Positions 32,763 through 42,625 of a DNA stretch of 64,000 nt are shown here, piece after piece (position 1 is the stretch's first letter; every line of letters begins with the position of its first letter). The stretch lies in the NCBI RefSeq assembly GCF_038070105.1, contig NZ_JBBPBZ010000002.1:1431001-1495000 (forward strand), given 5' to 3'. The translations under genes and the position numbers were made by a program. The notes under the pieces are model-generated. The model saw only the letters and a program-made list of their open reading frames with translations, was not told the origin of the DNA and did no database searches. The DNA is from Methylocystis sp. IM3 (GTDB taxonomy: Bacteria > Pseudomonadota > Alphaproteobacteria > Rhizobiales > Beijerinckiaceae).

Positions 32763-35432
32763 TCAGTCAGGTCGGGCGGTTGGATCGAGAGGCAGCGTCA
32801 CGGTGAAAACGCTGCCAAAGCCTTGCCCTTCACTTTTGGCGGATATTGCTCCTTCGTGCAGCTGCACCAGTTGCCGGGCGAGCGCGAGCCCAATTCCGAG
32901 GCCTTCCGCCCTTCTCTCTGTTCCGTGCCTCATCTGCTGGAAAAGTTCGAAGATGGCGTTCAGTTGATCCGCCGGTATGCCAATTCCATTGTCGGACACT
33001 TCGACGATCGCGTCCTTGCCGCTTCGTGCCGCTCTCACTTTGATGATGCCCCCAACGTCTGTGAACTTTGCGGCGTTATCGAGAAGATTGACGAAAACCT
33101 GAATCAGGCGCACCGAGTCGCCGATGACGGGCAGCGGTTCGCACGAGATGTCCGAGACTAACGTAATGTTTTTCTTTTCGACCTTGGCTCGGATGAGGTC
33201 AACGGCGTCCCGGATCAAATCCGAAAGATCGACGGGGCCTTTTCTGAGCTCGATCTTACCTGAGGTTATCCGAGAAACCTGAACGAGATCCTCGACCAGC
33301 CTGGCGAGATGCCTGCCTTGCCTGATGGCGCGCCCAAGCGCGAGCAGGTCGTCCTCTCTGGCGAAACCGCCGGCACGCAGATTTGCATCGACATTTTCGA
33401 TTGCGAGGTTGATCGTCGCCAATGGATTGCGGAGCTCATGCGCCAGTGTAGCCAGAAACTCGTTTTTTCGCTGATCCGCCTCCCTGAGGACTTGAAGATG
33501 CTCCTCGATCTGGTTCTGGAGACGCTTGCGTTCGGTAAAGTCCATGACCATGGCCAACGCACCTGAATAGGCGTCTTCCTCGAAAATCGGGCAACAGGAA
33601 AGCACGGCCCAAAGCTCCGATCCATCCTTGCGTCTGAACTTGAAGTCGTGGGTCTCGATTATGCCCGCCTTGCGATCCAGGAGCTTGTGTGCTGCGATAT
33701 TCAACCATTCCTCGTCCATGAAGCCCCTGAAGTCGCGACCGCGCATCTCCTCCGTGGTGTAGCCCAGCATTTGAGCCATCTTGGGATTGACGAAGCTCGT
33801 CTTCGCATCAGCATCAATCAGCCAGATGCCCTCCTGCAAGGTTTCCACGATCCTGCGATATCGGTCCTCCGATTTTTGCAGCAGCGATTGCTGTGCGTCC
33901 TTCAGCGCCGTTATGTCCCACAAGGCGCCAATAGCACCTCTCGGACGGCCATCCTCTTCGAACAAGACCATTCCTCTGGATCGCAGCCAGCGGATCTTGC
34001 CATCCTGGCTGCCGGCGATGCGGCATTCGGAGTCGATCTCCCCGCGCCCGGCGAAAGCGTCCTGCACAATCTCTTCGTAAGAATCCCGATCTTCCGGAAC
34101 GATCTGCTCGAGGAATCGCTCGAAGCTGGGCGTTGCTCCAGGCGGCAGATCGCATATTCTGCGGTATTCTTCATTGATCCAATATTGCTCGGCTCTGAGA
34201 TCCCAGTCCCAGATGCCGATACGGGCGACCGCTTGTGCGACCTTCAGCCGCTCGGAACTTTGCCGCAGCGCCTGATCCGCTTTCTTGCGCTCGGTGATCT
34301 CCTCGACAACGACGCCGAAGCCTCTGATGTCGCCGGTATTCCCGAAGAACGGATACCAGCTTTCGCGAAAATGCCGCGCGGCGCCCGGCTGGCTGGGGGT
34401 TTCGGCCACGATCTCCCTGTTGGTGAGAGGCTTTCGGGATGCGAGAATTTCTTGCATCGCCACCCGGGCGCTGGCTGCGATTGCAGGAGCGGTCTCCTCC
34501 AATGTCCGCCCGACCAGTTGTTCAGGCGTAAGCCCTCCGAAAGCCGCGAGATGGCGGTTGACCCGCAAATAGCGCAACTCTCGATCAAAAAAGCAAAGGC
34601 CGATTGGGGCGTTATTATAAATCCACTCCAACTCTTCCTTTTTCTCGCGCGCCTTTGCCTCGCTTCGCCGCAAGGCTTCTTCCAGAGTTTTTCGTTCATG
34701 AATGTCGACGTGCGTGCCGACGGCGCGAACGGGCGCCCCGGACTCGTCGCGCTCCACGACTTTCCCTCGGCTCATGATCCAGCGATATGAGCCGTCCTTG
34801 GCGCGCATTCTGAATTCGATAGAGTAGAAGCCGTGTGCTTCGATCAGGTGGCGGGCCATCGCCGCAACGCGGTCGCGATCATCCGGATGCAACAGACTTT
34901 TCCAGAAGTCGAGACTGCCTGAGCCCCAGTCGGATGCGTCATAGCCCAGCATTGTGTAATAGGAGGGGCTGTAACTGGCCTCGTCGGTTCGAAGGTTCCA
35001 GTCCCATATGCCGTCGCTCGTCGCCTCGATTGCGAAGCGGTAGCGCTCCTCGGATTCCCGAAGGGATTTCTCGGCCTTTTTGCGCGGCGTGATATCTTCC
35101 ACGTAGGCGACAATTCCCAGGATGTCGCCATTTTCATCGCGCCAGGGCCGTGTTTCCGTTCTCACCCATTGAACATCCCCGTGTGGCAGGGTGAGTTGGT
35201 CGTCCTCACGAATGACGACCTCGCCGGCGAGCGCACGACGAGAGACCTCTCTCCATTTCTCGTCGCGGAGATCAGGAAAAACATCGAAAACGGATCGACC
35301 CAGAATGCCGCTGCCAAGCTTTCGCTCCCTGAGCCACCTCGGGCTTGCGGCAATGTAGCGTAAGTCGCGATCCAACAGAGCCATTGCGACGGGCGCTTGC
35401 TCGATGAACCGGCGGAGCTCTGCCCCCTTCAT
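32763..35432 (-). CDS. Sensor histidine kinase with five PAS domains
   Basis: 889-residue soluble kinase. PAS domains begin near residues 5 (FIEQAPVAMALLDRDLRY), 130 (YRFAIEATSDGIWDWNLRT), 265 (EWIYNNAPIGLCFFDRELRY), 400 (RLKVAQAVARIGIWDWDLRA) and 525 (YRRIVETLQEGIWLIDADAK). HisKA (LAHELRNPLATI) and an ATPase domain (NLLDNAAKFTDVGG; GLGIGLALARQ) end it; no receiver is fused. The ATG giving MKGAELRR follows agagga; an upstream in-frame start is weaker. The third PAS closely copies the second PAS of the HNOBA kinase. The signal is unknown; PAS-borne heme or flavin cannot be judged here. Confidence 0.92.
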   Translation of the reverse strand: MKGAELRRFIEQAPVAMALLDRDLRYIAASPRWLRERKLGSGILGRSVFDVFPDLRDEKWREVSRRALAGEVVIREDDQLTLPHGDVQWVRTETRPWRDENGDILGIVAYVEDITPRKKAEKSLRESEERYRFAIEATSDGIWDWNLRTDEASYSPSYYTMLGYDASDWGSGSLDFWKSLLHPDDRDRVAAMARHLIEAHGFYSIEFRMRAKDGSYRWIMSRGKVVERDESGAPVRAVGTHVDIHERKTLEEALRRSEAKAREKKEELEWIYNNAPIGLCFFDRELRYLRVNRHLAAFGGLTPEQLVGRTLEETAPAIAASARVAMQEILASRKPLTNREIVAETPSQPGAARHFRESWYPFFGNTGDIRGFGVVVEEITERKKADQALRQSSERLKVAQAVARIGIWDWDLRAEQYWINEEYRRICDLPPGATPSFERFLEQIVPEDRDSYEEIVQDAFAGRGEIDSECRIAGSQDGKIRWLRSRGMVLFEEDGRPRGAIGALWDITALKDAQQSLLQKSEDRYRRIVETLQEGIWLIDADAKTSFVNPKMAQMLGYTTEEMRGRDFRGFMDEEWLNIAAHKLLDRKAGIIETHDFKFRRKDGSELWAVLSCCPIFEEDAYSGALAMVMDFTERKRLQNQIEEHLQVLREADQRKNEFLATLAHELRNPLATINLAIENVDANLRAGGFAREDDLLALGRAIRQGRHLARLVEDLVQVSRITSGKIELRKGPVDLSDLIRDAVDLIRAKVEKKNITLVSDISCEPLPVIGDSVRLIQVFVNLLDNAAKFTDVGGIIKVRAARSGKDAIVEVSDNGIGIPADQLNAIFELFQQMRHGTERRAEGLGIGLALARQLVQLHEGAISAKSEGQGFGSVFTVTLPLDPTARPD

Positions 35433-35663
35433 TAACGGGTCCTCTTTGGCGAATATGGTCGGCGCACGCATCGGTACGCGGGTCTGGCCGCTCCCGCCGA
35501 GAAGCTAGCGTTGCGAGAATCTCCTTGGCAAGCCGAGGTCCACGCTCTGAATGTCGCACCGGCGCGCATCTGGACATATCTCAATGAGCGGAGCGGCAGG
35601 CAGCCCGGCGTGTCCTGGTCGTATACGACCTTTGCAAGAAAGAGGGAAAAATCCGCCGTCCGG

Positions 35664-35906
35664 TCAATACCAAGGCCAGTCGAACAGCGTCTCTTCGTTT
35701 TGGGTGAATGGCTTGGGGGGAGATGGCCGTCGGAGCCTCGGTCTCGCATATGAGCCGGCGGCCCGTGGGGGCAAACAAGTGACCCGGCTCTTTGGTAAAG
35801 CTTGGCGGGCTGCGGGGGCGAGAACCGTCGGGTTGATCTCCGATTGCGCAGAAGCGACCGTCGCGCACATCGCGCCAAGGGCGGAATAGACCAAAATCAT
35901 GCGCAT
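35664..35906 (-). CDS. Possible small secreted protein
   Basis: 80 residues with a plausible signal peptide (MRMILVYSALGAMCATVASA, cleavage at ASA-QS) and a proline/arginine-rich mature part ending ETLFDWPWY. A weak cgggg precedes the ATG. Frames on the other strand also run open here, so the gene is uncertain; signal peptide and start context favour it. Confidence 0.4.
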   Translation of the reverse strand: MRMILVYSALGAMCATVASAQSEINPTVLAPAARQALPKSRVTCLPPRAAGSYARPRLRRPSPPKPFTQNEETLFDWPWY

Positions 35907-36060
35907 CGGTTGCCCCGAGCTCAATTAGGCTCCCCCAGCGTAGCAGCCATTCAGCGCGGAAGCTAGACGTTGCTCTTAATCCGAGCCTCTGGAAAGTGGA
36001 TTCTACAGTCTCGGCAAACGCGTTTTGGGCCCTATGTGCCAATGTATGAGCCAGCGATCA

Positions 36061-36228
36061 ATGCGATACGACAGAGACGACCCGGCGCGCTATGAACGGG
36101 CGAAACGCCGCAAGCTGATCGAAGCCGGGAAAATCCCCGGCCTCTTCGTCCCGGGCAGCAAGAAATTGCATCCCGAGGTCAAGGCGCTGATCGACAGCGC
36201 GATCGCCAGGAAGGCGAATGGATTGTAA
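36061..36228 (+). CDS. Small basic conserved-looking protein
   Basis: 55 residues, MRYDRDDPARYERAKRRKLI then EAGKIPGLFVPGSKKLHPEV, highly charged and basic with a C-terminal helix. The frame has starts 12 codons upstream; the ATG given is the most likely. It reads like a small cytoplasmic nucleic-acid- or ribosome-associated protein, but I do not recognise a family. Confidence 0.5.
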   Translation: MRYDRDDPARYERAKRRKLIEAGKIPGLFVPGSKKLHPEVKALIDSAIARKANGL

Positions 36229-36237
36229 CGGCCGCCC

Positions 36238-36318
36238 TCAGTCGTTGCGCAGCCAGAAATATCCGACGGTGGCGGCCCCGACCGCCAGCACCAGAACGAA
36301 AAGCCCGTAACCCGCCAT
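36238..36318 (-). CDS. 26-residue single-span membrane protein
   Basis: MAGYGLFVLVLAVGAATVGY then FWLRND: one transmembrane helix with a short charged tail. ggggagg lies five bases before the ATG, a very strong ribosome site, which argues for real translation. In size it resembles KdpF/CydX-type subunits, but no partner complex is encoded nearby. It converges on the 55-residue gene. Confidence 0.6.
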   Translation of the reverse strand: MAGYGLFVLVLAVGAATVGYFWLRND

Positions 36319-36496
36319 GGCGTCCTCCCCAGAGCGCAGGAGACGCTCGTCAGGGCGTCTCGTCCGTGATCCGGAACCTTGCGCCGTGTCGGCTGGCCGC
36401 GCGACCGCAATTCCAGCCAACTTTCGGACAGAACGAGCACATTTGGCCGCTTGGGCGTGGGCGGCGATCGCCGCCCTACAACCGGCGGCAGCGCCT

Positions 36497-36718
36497 TCAG
36501 GCGGCCTTGGCGTATGCGCGATCGAACAGGCGCAGGGTCTGGACCAGATCCGAGACATACCCGTCCGCGCCGAGTTCAGCGAACCTCCCAATATCGTTCA
36601 GGATCATGCGTCGGACGGTCGAGGGGCCGCGGCTGATATTGCAAAGATAGCCGGCCAGCATTTTTGCCGGGCGGTCATCTGGGCCTGTCGAGACAGGCTC
36701 AGCCTGAAAATGCCGCAT
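36497..36718 (-). CDS. Small hypothetical protein, 73 residues
   Basis: MRHFQAEPVSTGPDDRPAKM followed by LAGYLCNISRGPSTVRRMIL and a helical C-terminus (DIGRFAELGADGYVSDLVQT). gggaggaagcg stands directly before the ATG. Mixed helix-forming composition and a good start make it likely real. Family and function not recognised; no membrane segment. Confidence 0.6.
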   Translation of the reverse strand: MRHFQAEPVSTGPDDRPAKMLAGYLCNISRGPSTVRRMILNDIGRFAELGADGYVSDLVQTLRLFDRAYAKAA

Positions 36719-36937
36719 CGCTTCCTCCCGTGACCATGAGCTTGGCTTTTTTCAGCCGTCGCTTTCGCCAACCTTGCCATCATGCCGAGCGCCTGCCGGA
36801 TCGAGAAACCTGTGGAAAATACGGGACCCATTTTGCGGTGCGGAAATCCGCCTCGGGCGCTTGCTTGCGGGTTGCCGACGCCGCTTGGTTAATCGCGCCC
36901 TTCCCTTTACGGGCGGGCGCTGCTATCCCCACGCGCC

Positions 36938-38746
36938 ATGAGCACCCCCCACAAATTCGACAACATCCGCAATTTCTCCATCGTGGCCCACATCGACCAT
37001 GGCAAGTCGACGCTCGCGGACCGCCTGATTCAGGAGACCGGGACGCTCGCCGCCCGCGAGATGGTGGAGCAGGTGCTCGATTCGATGGATATCGAGCGTG
37101 AGCGCGGCATCACGATCAAGGCGCAGACGGTGCGCCTGCACTACCGCGCCAAGGATGGAAAAGAGTATATTCTCAATCTGATGGACACGCCCGGCCACGT
37201 TGACTTCGCCTATGAGGTGTCGCGGTCGCTGAAAGCCTGCGAGGGCTCGCTCCTGGTCGTGGACGCCTCACAGGGGGTCGAGGCGCAGACGCTCGCCAAT
37301 GTCTATCAGGCGATCGATGCGGGCCACGAGATCGTGCCTGTCCTGAACAAGATCGACCTGCCGGCGGCCGAGCCCGACCGCATCAAGGAGCAGATCGAGG
37401 AGGTCATCGGCCTCGACGCCTCCGACGCGGTTCTCATTTCCGCCAAGACGGGCATCGGCATCCCGGACGTGCTGGAGGCGATCGTCACGCGCCTGCCGCC
37501 ACCGCAGGGCGACGAAAAGGGGCCTCTCAAGGCGCTGCTGGTCGACAGCTGGTATGACGCCTATCTCGGCGTCGTGGTGCTGGTGCGCATCTTCGACGGC
37601 ACGCTGAAGAAGGGCCAGAAAATCCAGATGATGGGCACGGGCGCCCATTACGAGGTCGACAAGATCGGCGTCTTCCGCCCCAAGATGCAGGACGTGGCGG
37701 CCCTCGGACCGGGGGAAGTCGGTTTCATCACGGCGCAGATCAAGCAGGTGGCCGACACCCGCGTCGGCGATACGATCACCGATGAGCGCAAGCCCTGCGC
37801 GGAGGCGCTGCCGGGCTTCAAGCCGGCGCAGCCGGTGGTCTTCTGCGGCCTGTTCCCGGTCGACGCCGCCGATTTCGAGGATTTGCGCGCCGCGATCGGC
37901 AAGCTGCGCCTCAACGACGCGAGCTTCTCTTATGAAATGGAGACTTCGGCGGCGCTGGGCTTCGGCTTCCGCTGCGGCTTCCTCGGCCTTCTGCATCTTG
38001 AGATCATTCAGGAGCGGCTCCACCGCGAATTCAATCTCGATCTCATCGCGACGGCGCCCTCGGTCGTCTACAAGATTTTGCTCACCAATGGCGACGAGAT
38101 CGAGCTGCACAACCCGGCCGACATGCCGGATGTCGTGAAGATCGAGGAAATCAAGGAGCCCTGGATTCGGGCCACGATCCTGACGCCCGACGAATATCTC
38201 GGCTCAGTGCTGAAACTCTGCCAGGACCGGCGCGGCGTGCAGGTCGATCTCAACTATGTCGGCAAGCGCGCGATGGCGGTCTATGACCTGCCGCTCAACG
38301 AGGTGGTCTTCGACTTCTACGATCGTCTGAAGTCCATATCGAAGGGCTACGCCAGCTTCGACTATCAGCTCACCGACTATCGCGCCGGCGATCTCGTGAA
38401 GATGAGCATTCTTGTCAATTCCGAGCCCGTGGACGCCTTGTCCATGCTGGTGCATCGCACCCGCGCGGAGGGGCGCGGGCGCCAGATGTGCGAGAAGCTC
38501 AAGGAGCTCATCCCGCCGCATATGTTCCAGGTGCCGATCCAGGCGGCGCTCGGCGGCAAGATCATCGCCCGCGAAACGGTGCGCGCCTTCCGCAAGGACG
38601 TGACCGCCAAATGTTACGGCGGCGACGTGACGCGTAAGCGCAAGCTGCTCGAGAAGCAGAAGGAAGGCAAGAAGAAGATGCGCCAGTTCGGGCGGGTGGA
38701 GATCCCGCAAGAGGCGTTCATCGCCGCCCTGAAGATGGAGGAGTAG
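36938..38746 (+). CDS. lepA: Elongation factor 4 (LepA)
   Basis: 602-residue translational GTPase that back-translocates or rescues ribosomes. G1 [14 protein letters not shown], switch regions with [16 protein letters not shown]3 MDTPGHVDF and G4 VLNKIDLP are intact, as is the C-terminal LepA domain (YAEL-like replaced by [40 protein letters not shown]). Length and order of domains are standard. Monocistronic here. Confidence 0.98.
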   Translation: MSTPHKFDNIRNFSIVAHIDHGKSTLADRLIQETGTLAAREMVEQVLDSMDIERERGITIKAQTVRLHYRAKDGKEYILNLMDTPGHVDFAYEVSRSLKACEGSLLVVDASQGVEAQTLANVYQAIDAGHEIVPVLNKIDLPAAEPDRIKEQIEEVIGLDASDAVLISAKTGIGIPDVLEAIVTRLPPPQGDEKGPLKALLVDSWYDAYLGVVVLVRIFDGTLKKGQKIQMMGTGAHYEVDKIGVFRPKMQDVAALGPGEVGFITAQIKQVADTRVGDTITDERKPCAEALPGFKPAQPVVFCGLFPVDAADFEDLRAAIGKLRLNDASFSYEMETSAALGFGFRCGFLGLLHLEIIQERLHREFNLDLIATAPSVVYKILLTNGDEIELHNPADMPDVVKIEEIKEPWIRATILTPDEYLGSVLKLCQDRRGVQVDLNYVGKRAMAVYDLPLNEVVFDFYDRLKSISKGYASFDYQLTDYRAGDLVKMSILVNSEPVDALSMLVHRTRAEGRGRQMCEKLKELIPPHMFQVPIQAALGGKIIARETVRAFRKDVTAKCYGGDVTRKRKLLEKQKEGKKKMRQFGRVEIPQEAFIAALKMEE

Positions 38747-39327
38747 GGGCGTCCTCCTTCAGCCGTCGCGCCGCCGCCATACGCGCGGCGCCTGTGCGAC
38801 CTGCACGAAAATCTGGCTGCGCCGCCCGACCCCGCGTGATGGAAGATCACGCCGGTTGTAAGTATCCGCGATTGGCCGAGGCCCGTTGAGGCGCTTGGGC
38901 GCTCGAATGTTTTGCACAATATGGCGAGACGGCGTCGTCGCCGGAAGTTAAGCCCAACGCGGGGCGCAAACTCTCTAATTGATGTTGATTTGCCCTAAGA
39001 GAGAAGTGAACGTTGTTTACGTAGCGGGCAATCCGTAGAGCATACGCGGCAATGTGCGCAATTGGAGGCCGCGTTGCGCTCACTTGACGTATTTCTGTTG
39101 ACCGAAAGTCCGCCGGATCTCGCTGGAAAAGCTTCATTCCTGATTAAATCTCGCGCCAGCGCGCGCTGAGTGCGGCGAATTTGCGACGTTATCTTACGAA
39201 ATACTTATCTTGTCGCTGCTGGCGCCGTGGCGTAGGATCGTAACAGAAAATAACGGATCGTAACTACAAGATGATCTCTCCACGAGCTATGTCTCTGCCT
39301 TTCGGGAGGCGGAGCTGCGAGCATTTC
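38747..39327. other. Long intergenic region, AT-richer toward the AraC gene
   Basis: About 580 bases after lepA. No gene accepted; one leftward frame of 96 codons (to 39137) has no start signal or recognisable protein. Base composition becomes clearly AT-richer from about 38940, like the two genes that follow. The AraC gene could begin inside it, at ATGs 39271 or 39289. Direct repeats near its end are listed separately. Confidence 0.4.
39235..39264. promoter_or_regulatory. Direct repeat ggatcgtaac before the AraC gene
   Basis: Two exact copies of ggatcgtaac whose starts are 20 bases apart, i.e. two helical turns, just upstream of the AraC-family gene. This is the usual geometry of AraC-type half-sites, so autoregulation is plausible. 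Confidence 0.45.
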
Positions 39328-40287
39328 ATGGATATTCAGGCCTTCGCCAACAGGTTTCGCGAGGTCTCTCCGTCCGTGCTCGAGATGGACGCCGTTCCCG
39401 CCGACGGCAAAGATCCCCAAGGTTTCGAGGGCTTCGTTTCCGCAATCGAAATCAGTTCCCAGACGCTGGTCTCCGCTTGTATGGATCCCGTAAAGTGGTC
39501 CGTTAAAAGCTCGGATCACTTTGAGTTCCACATCCCTTTTATCGGAGGTTATGAGGCCGCCGTTGGTGGAAAAAGGATCAAAGTGGAAGCGGGGAGAAGC
39601 GTCGCCCTGCTTGTGCCGGATGTGGCTCACGAGGGCGTCACGACCCAGGCTAGTTTCGGCATTATTCGGCTCAAAAGAGAACAGCTGGTTGCAACGATAA
39701 GAGCCATGTCCTGGGCCATGGGCGTCGAACTGCCCATGTCGAGGGTAATGGAGAGTTCGTCGATTGCAGCGGATGCTGGCTCCATAAATTTCCGGGACTT
39801 CTTTTCAGGCCTTTTCAATCTGGTTGACGAATGCAGAGGCAACCAGTCCGTGCTGAACCGCATGTGCCTTGACGATGTGATCGCGAGGGCGATGGTTTCG
39901 CTGATTTACCGCGACAGAATACTGATTGACGCCGCGCAAGAGAATATTCCGCGCATGAACAAAAACATCGATACGATCTGCGAGCACATAAGAAATCATC
40001 CCGAAAGATGGGTTTCCAAAACCGAGATGGAGAGACTGACGGGAATATCGGGCAGAGCCATTCAATATGGTTTTCAAAAAAGGTATTTTGTCGGCCCAAT
40101 GGAATGGCAGAAACGCGAAAAGTTGCGCCTCGCAAGACAGTTGCTGCTGGAGTCAGGGGATAATGCAACTATCGGGTCCATATCGGACCGGCTGGGTTTC
40201 TCCTCTCCATCCAGATTTACAATAGAGTTCAGGAAGCTGTTCGGGGAGTCGCCGAGCGGTCTCAGAAATCGTCGACGCGCTTCTTGA
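39328..40287 (+). CDS. AraC-family transcriptional regulator
   Basis: About 319 residues. The C-terminal ~100 residues are the paired helix-turn-helix AraC domain (WVSKTEMERLTGISGRAIQY; GFQKRYFVGPMEWQKREKLR; ATIGSISDRLGFSSPSRFTI). The N-terminal half resembles cupin-type sensing domains (GGKRIKVEAGRSVALLVPDV). Alternative starts lie 39 and 57 bases upstream; none has a clean ribosome site. Lower GC than neighbours and unusual codons suggest transfer. The next gene, a membrane protein of similar composition, follows on the same strand. Confidence 0.88.
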   Translation: MDIQAFANRFREVSPSVLEMDAVPADGKDPQGFEGFVSAIEISSQTLVSACMDPVKWSVKSSDHFEFHIPFIGGYEAAVGGKRIKVEAGRSVALLVPDVAHEGVTTQASFGIIRLKREQLVATIRAMSWAMGVELPMSRVMESSSIAADAGSINFRDFFSGLFNLVDECRGNQSVLNRMCLDDVIARAMVSLIYRDRILIDAAQENIPRMNKNIDTICEHIRNHPERWVSKTEMERLTGISGRAIQYGFQKRYFVGPMEWQKREKLRLARQLLLESGDNATIGSISDRLGFSSPSRFTIEFRKLFGESPSGLRNRRRAS

Positions 40288-40409
40288 GAAGGCGCTTCAG
40301 GAGGCGGCGGCATTCCGAAGTTGAATATCTTATTTCCGAAAAATGTCTTTTTTCTGGATTGTTATGATGCTTCTGTCTTTTTGGGGAACAGCGGGCACGG
40401 AGCGTTCAC

Positions 40410-40871
40410 GTGACAGAACCAGGAAATTCGTCTGACAGAACATTTTACCGGAGAAGCTGCGTATGGCGTTTGGCCATGTTTTGCGCCGGCCTGGCTTTGG
40501 CCCTGATCGTTGCGGCTCTCCTCACGCGCTCGGTTGAAGTGAGGACGCTGGTTCTCGTCCTTTCTTTATATTTTGCTCTCTCTTTTTTCAGCGAGCTGCT
40601 CGGGGTTGCTCTCGCCGGTCATGCTATTTCTTTCCCGCGCCGAGTGCTGAAAATGTTTCCCCTTCCCGTTCTTTTGCGAAGGTCTCTGAATGTCTCAGAT
40701 ATTTACGTAATTTATTCCTTCAGTAGTCCGGGACTCCAAAGATGCACTGTCGCAACCTTTCAGGGCGGTAGGGAAACCATCTATTTCCCCGACAGGGACG
40801 CGAAATATGCGTTCTTTTCGTCACTGAACTCTGTCAACCGCGAGATAAAAATCGTGCGTATTGCGAACTAG
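40410..40871 (+). CDS. Hypothetical membrane protein with two TM helices and PH-like tail
   Basis: 153 residues from a GTG start (ggagc seven bases before). Two hydrophobic helices (LAMFCAGLALALIVAALLTR; TLVLVLSLYFALSFFSELLG) are followed by a beta-rich tail (IYVIYSFSSPGLQRCTVATF) reminiscent of the bacterial PH-like fold, though too short for certainty. It shares the AT-richer composition of the AraC gene before it. Function unknown. Confidence 0.65.
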   Translation: MTEPGNSSDRTFYRRSCVWRLAMFCAGLALALIVAALLTRSVEVRTLVLVLSLYFALSFFSELLGVALAGHAISFPRRVLKMFPLPVLLRRSLNVSDIYVIYSFSSPGLQRCTVATFQGGRETIYFPDRDAKYAFFSSLNSVNREIKIVRIAN

Positions 40872-40888
40872 ACGGGCCCTGAAGAGAT

Positions 40889-41791
40889 TCACCCTCGCGC
40901 CAGCACGATCATCAGCGCGCCGGCGAGCATGACTCCCGCCCCCAGCAACCGCCCGCCGTTCTCCTCCTTGAGGACGCGCCCGCTCGCGAGGACCGTGAAC
41001 AACGCCGAGAGGCGCTTGATCGCGATGACGTAAGGCGTGAAGAGGACGGTGAGCGCCCACATCTGCAGGGCCGCGCCAAAGGACAGGGCGGAGCCGGCGA
41101 CGAGCGCATGACGCAAAGCTCTCGGATGCGCGCCTGGGCGGCCGCTCGCGAGCCAATAGCCCAGCGAACAGATCGCGATGAAGGCGCTTAGCGTCGTCAT
41201 GTAGATGAGCGGGGCCGACGCCTTCACGGCAAGCTTGTCCAGATTGGCGCAGATGCTCCAGATACTTGCCGTCACGATCATGTAACGCGGCCCGGCATGA
41301 CGGATGAAAACGCTGAAATTCAGCTTTTTCTTGCTGTCCTGATTGACGTCGAGAAGGCCGACGCCGAGCACGGTGAGGATGACGCCGAGAATGCCCATCG
41401 GGGGCGCCGTTTCGCCTGTCATGATCGGCGAGGTGACGAGCATCAGCACCGGCGTCAGCAGGACGAGCGGCGCGACGAGCGAGGCGTCGGACAGGCGGAA
41501 AGCGCGAATGAAGAAGACATAAGCCACGACGTTGAGGGCGCCGTTGAGGACGAGAAGGCTCCAGAACCCCGGCTTCGTTAGGGTCTCGAGCGTTTCCACC
41601 GGCGCGCTCAGCAGCCCGGGATAGGCGACGGCGCTGGCGATGACCAGCAGAAACGTACACATCGTCCATTGCGCCGCGAGGATGGCCCGATCGTCGGCCG
41701 CGCGGGTCGCGGCTTTAGTGCCGAGATCCGTGACCGTTTGGCACAGGGCGGTGATGAGCGAGCCGAAGAGGGCGAGAAGGGCGAGATCCAT
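40889..41791 (-). CDS. EamA/DMT-family transporter
   Basis: 300 residues with about ten hydrophobic helices in two EamA repeats (GFWSLLVLNGALNVVAYVFF; LEENGG-type end GRVLKEENGGRLLGAGVMLA). Drug/metabolite superfamily exporters move small metabolites; the substrate cannot be inferred. It is the last gene of a leftward run with the methyltransferase, MOSC and redoxin genes, 34 bases after the methyltransferase stop. Confidence 0.88.
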   Translation of the reverse strand: MDLALLALFGSLITALCQTVTDLGTKAATRAADDRAILAAQWTMCTFLLVIASAVAYPGLLSAPVETLETLTKPGFWSLLVLNGALNVVAYVFFIRAFRLSDASLVAPLVLLTPVLMLVTSPIMTGETAPPMGILGVILTVLGVGLLDVNQDSKKKLNFSVFIRHAGPRYMIVTASIWSICANLDKLAVKASAPLIYMTTLSAFIAICSLGYWLASGRPGAHPRALRHALVAGSALSFGAALQMWALTVLFTPYVIAIKRLSALFTVLASGRVLKEENGGRLLGAGVMLAGALMIVLARG

Positions 41792-41825
41792 CTACAGGCC
41801 ATAGCTCGCGCGTGTGATTTTGCAA

Positions 41826-42563
41826 TTAAGGTTTTGCGGCTTGCACCAGCGTATCGACGCCGTCACGGAAATTGACCTCGACCGGTGAGAAGCCGAGCGA
41901 GGCAAGCTGATCGAGCGCCGGCCGGAAATACATGATGTGGTCGGGGGATTCGTCGCTGTAGAGATGCACGATCCAGTCTTCGAGCAGATCGAGCCGGTCG
42001 AGCTCCCTGAAGAGCTTGAACCACTGGCGCACCATCGCCTGCGTGTCGGCAAGATGCGCGGCGCGGTCGTCGATGGCATAGCGGTCGCCATTCACGAAGA
42101 GCCCGCCCGGCGCGAGCACGCGATAAACTTCCGCGAGGACTTGCAGGCGATATTCTTGCGAAAAATTGTGAATTGCGTAGTTGGACGCGACGATGTCGAC
42201 GCTTGCGTCGGAGAGGGCCTTCAGCGCCGAGAGCGCATCTGCCTCCCTGAAGTCGACGCGGCCGGCCTTCACATAGTCGGAAAGACTCTCGCGCGCCTGA
42301 TCGAGCATTCTCGCGGCGCTGTCGATGGCGATCAAGTGGAGGTCGTCGCGCGCGGCGAGGAGCGCGAGCGTGCTGATGCCGGTGCCGCAGCCGATCTCGA
42401 AACCCTCGAGGGCCGCGCCCGGCCTGAAGGTCCCCACGATCTCGCCGACGCGTTTGGCCAGCAGGACGTGATTGGGGCACATCAGCCGAAGGAAGTCATA
42501 TTCCGCGCCGATCCTGCCGGTGAAAAGATTGTCTTGCAGCGTTACATGCGGGCGGGCGGACAT
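41826..42563 (-). CDS. Class I SAM-dependent methyltransferase
   Basis: 245 residues. Motif I is EGFEIGCGTGISTLALL near residue 55, the acidic end of strand 2 is LIAIDSAARMLDQAR, and the post-motif regions are VDIVASNYAIHNFSQEYR and LAPGGLFVNGDRYA. aaggag sits five bases before the ATG. The substrate is unknown; the fold is that of UbiE-like small-molecule methyltransferases. Part of the leftward gene cluster. Confidence 0.88.
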   Translation of the reverse strand: MSARPHVTLQDNLFTGRIGAEYDFLRLMCPNHVLLAKRVGEIVGTFRPGAALEGFEIGCGTGISTLALLAARDDLHLIAIDSAARMLDQARESLSDYVKAGRVDFREADALSALKALSDASVDIVASNYAIHNFSQEYRLQVLAEVYRVLAPGGLFVNGDRYAIDDRAAHLADTQAMVRQWFKLFRELDRLDLLEDWIVHLYSDESPDHIMYFRPALDQLASLGFSPVEVNFRDGVDTLVQAAKP

Positions 42564-42625
42564 TTCTGCTCCTTCGCGGCTCCTTGAAGGGCCGGATTCA
42601 AAAAAGCATTCGGGATTGCGGCATG

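Noticed and set aside
36338..36366. Inverted repeat gagacgc/gcgtctc as a terminator
   Set aside because: Short stem without a T-run and between unrelated small genes; kept out of the annotation.
38847..39137. 96-residue leftward frame after lepA
   Set aside because: No ribosome site, no recognisable protein and no domain; the frame is likely chance.
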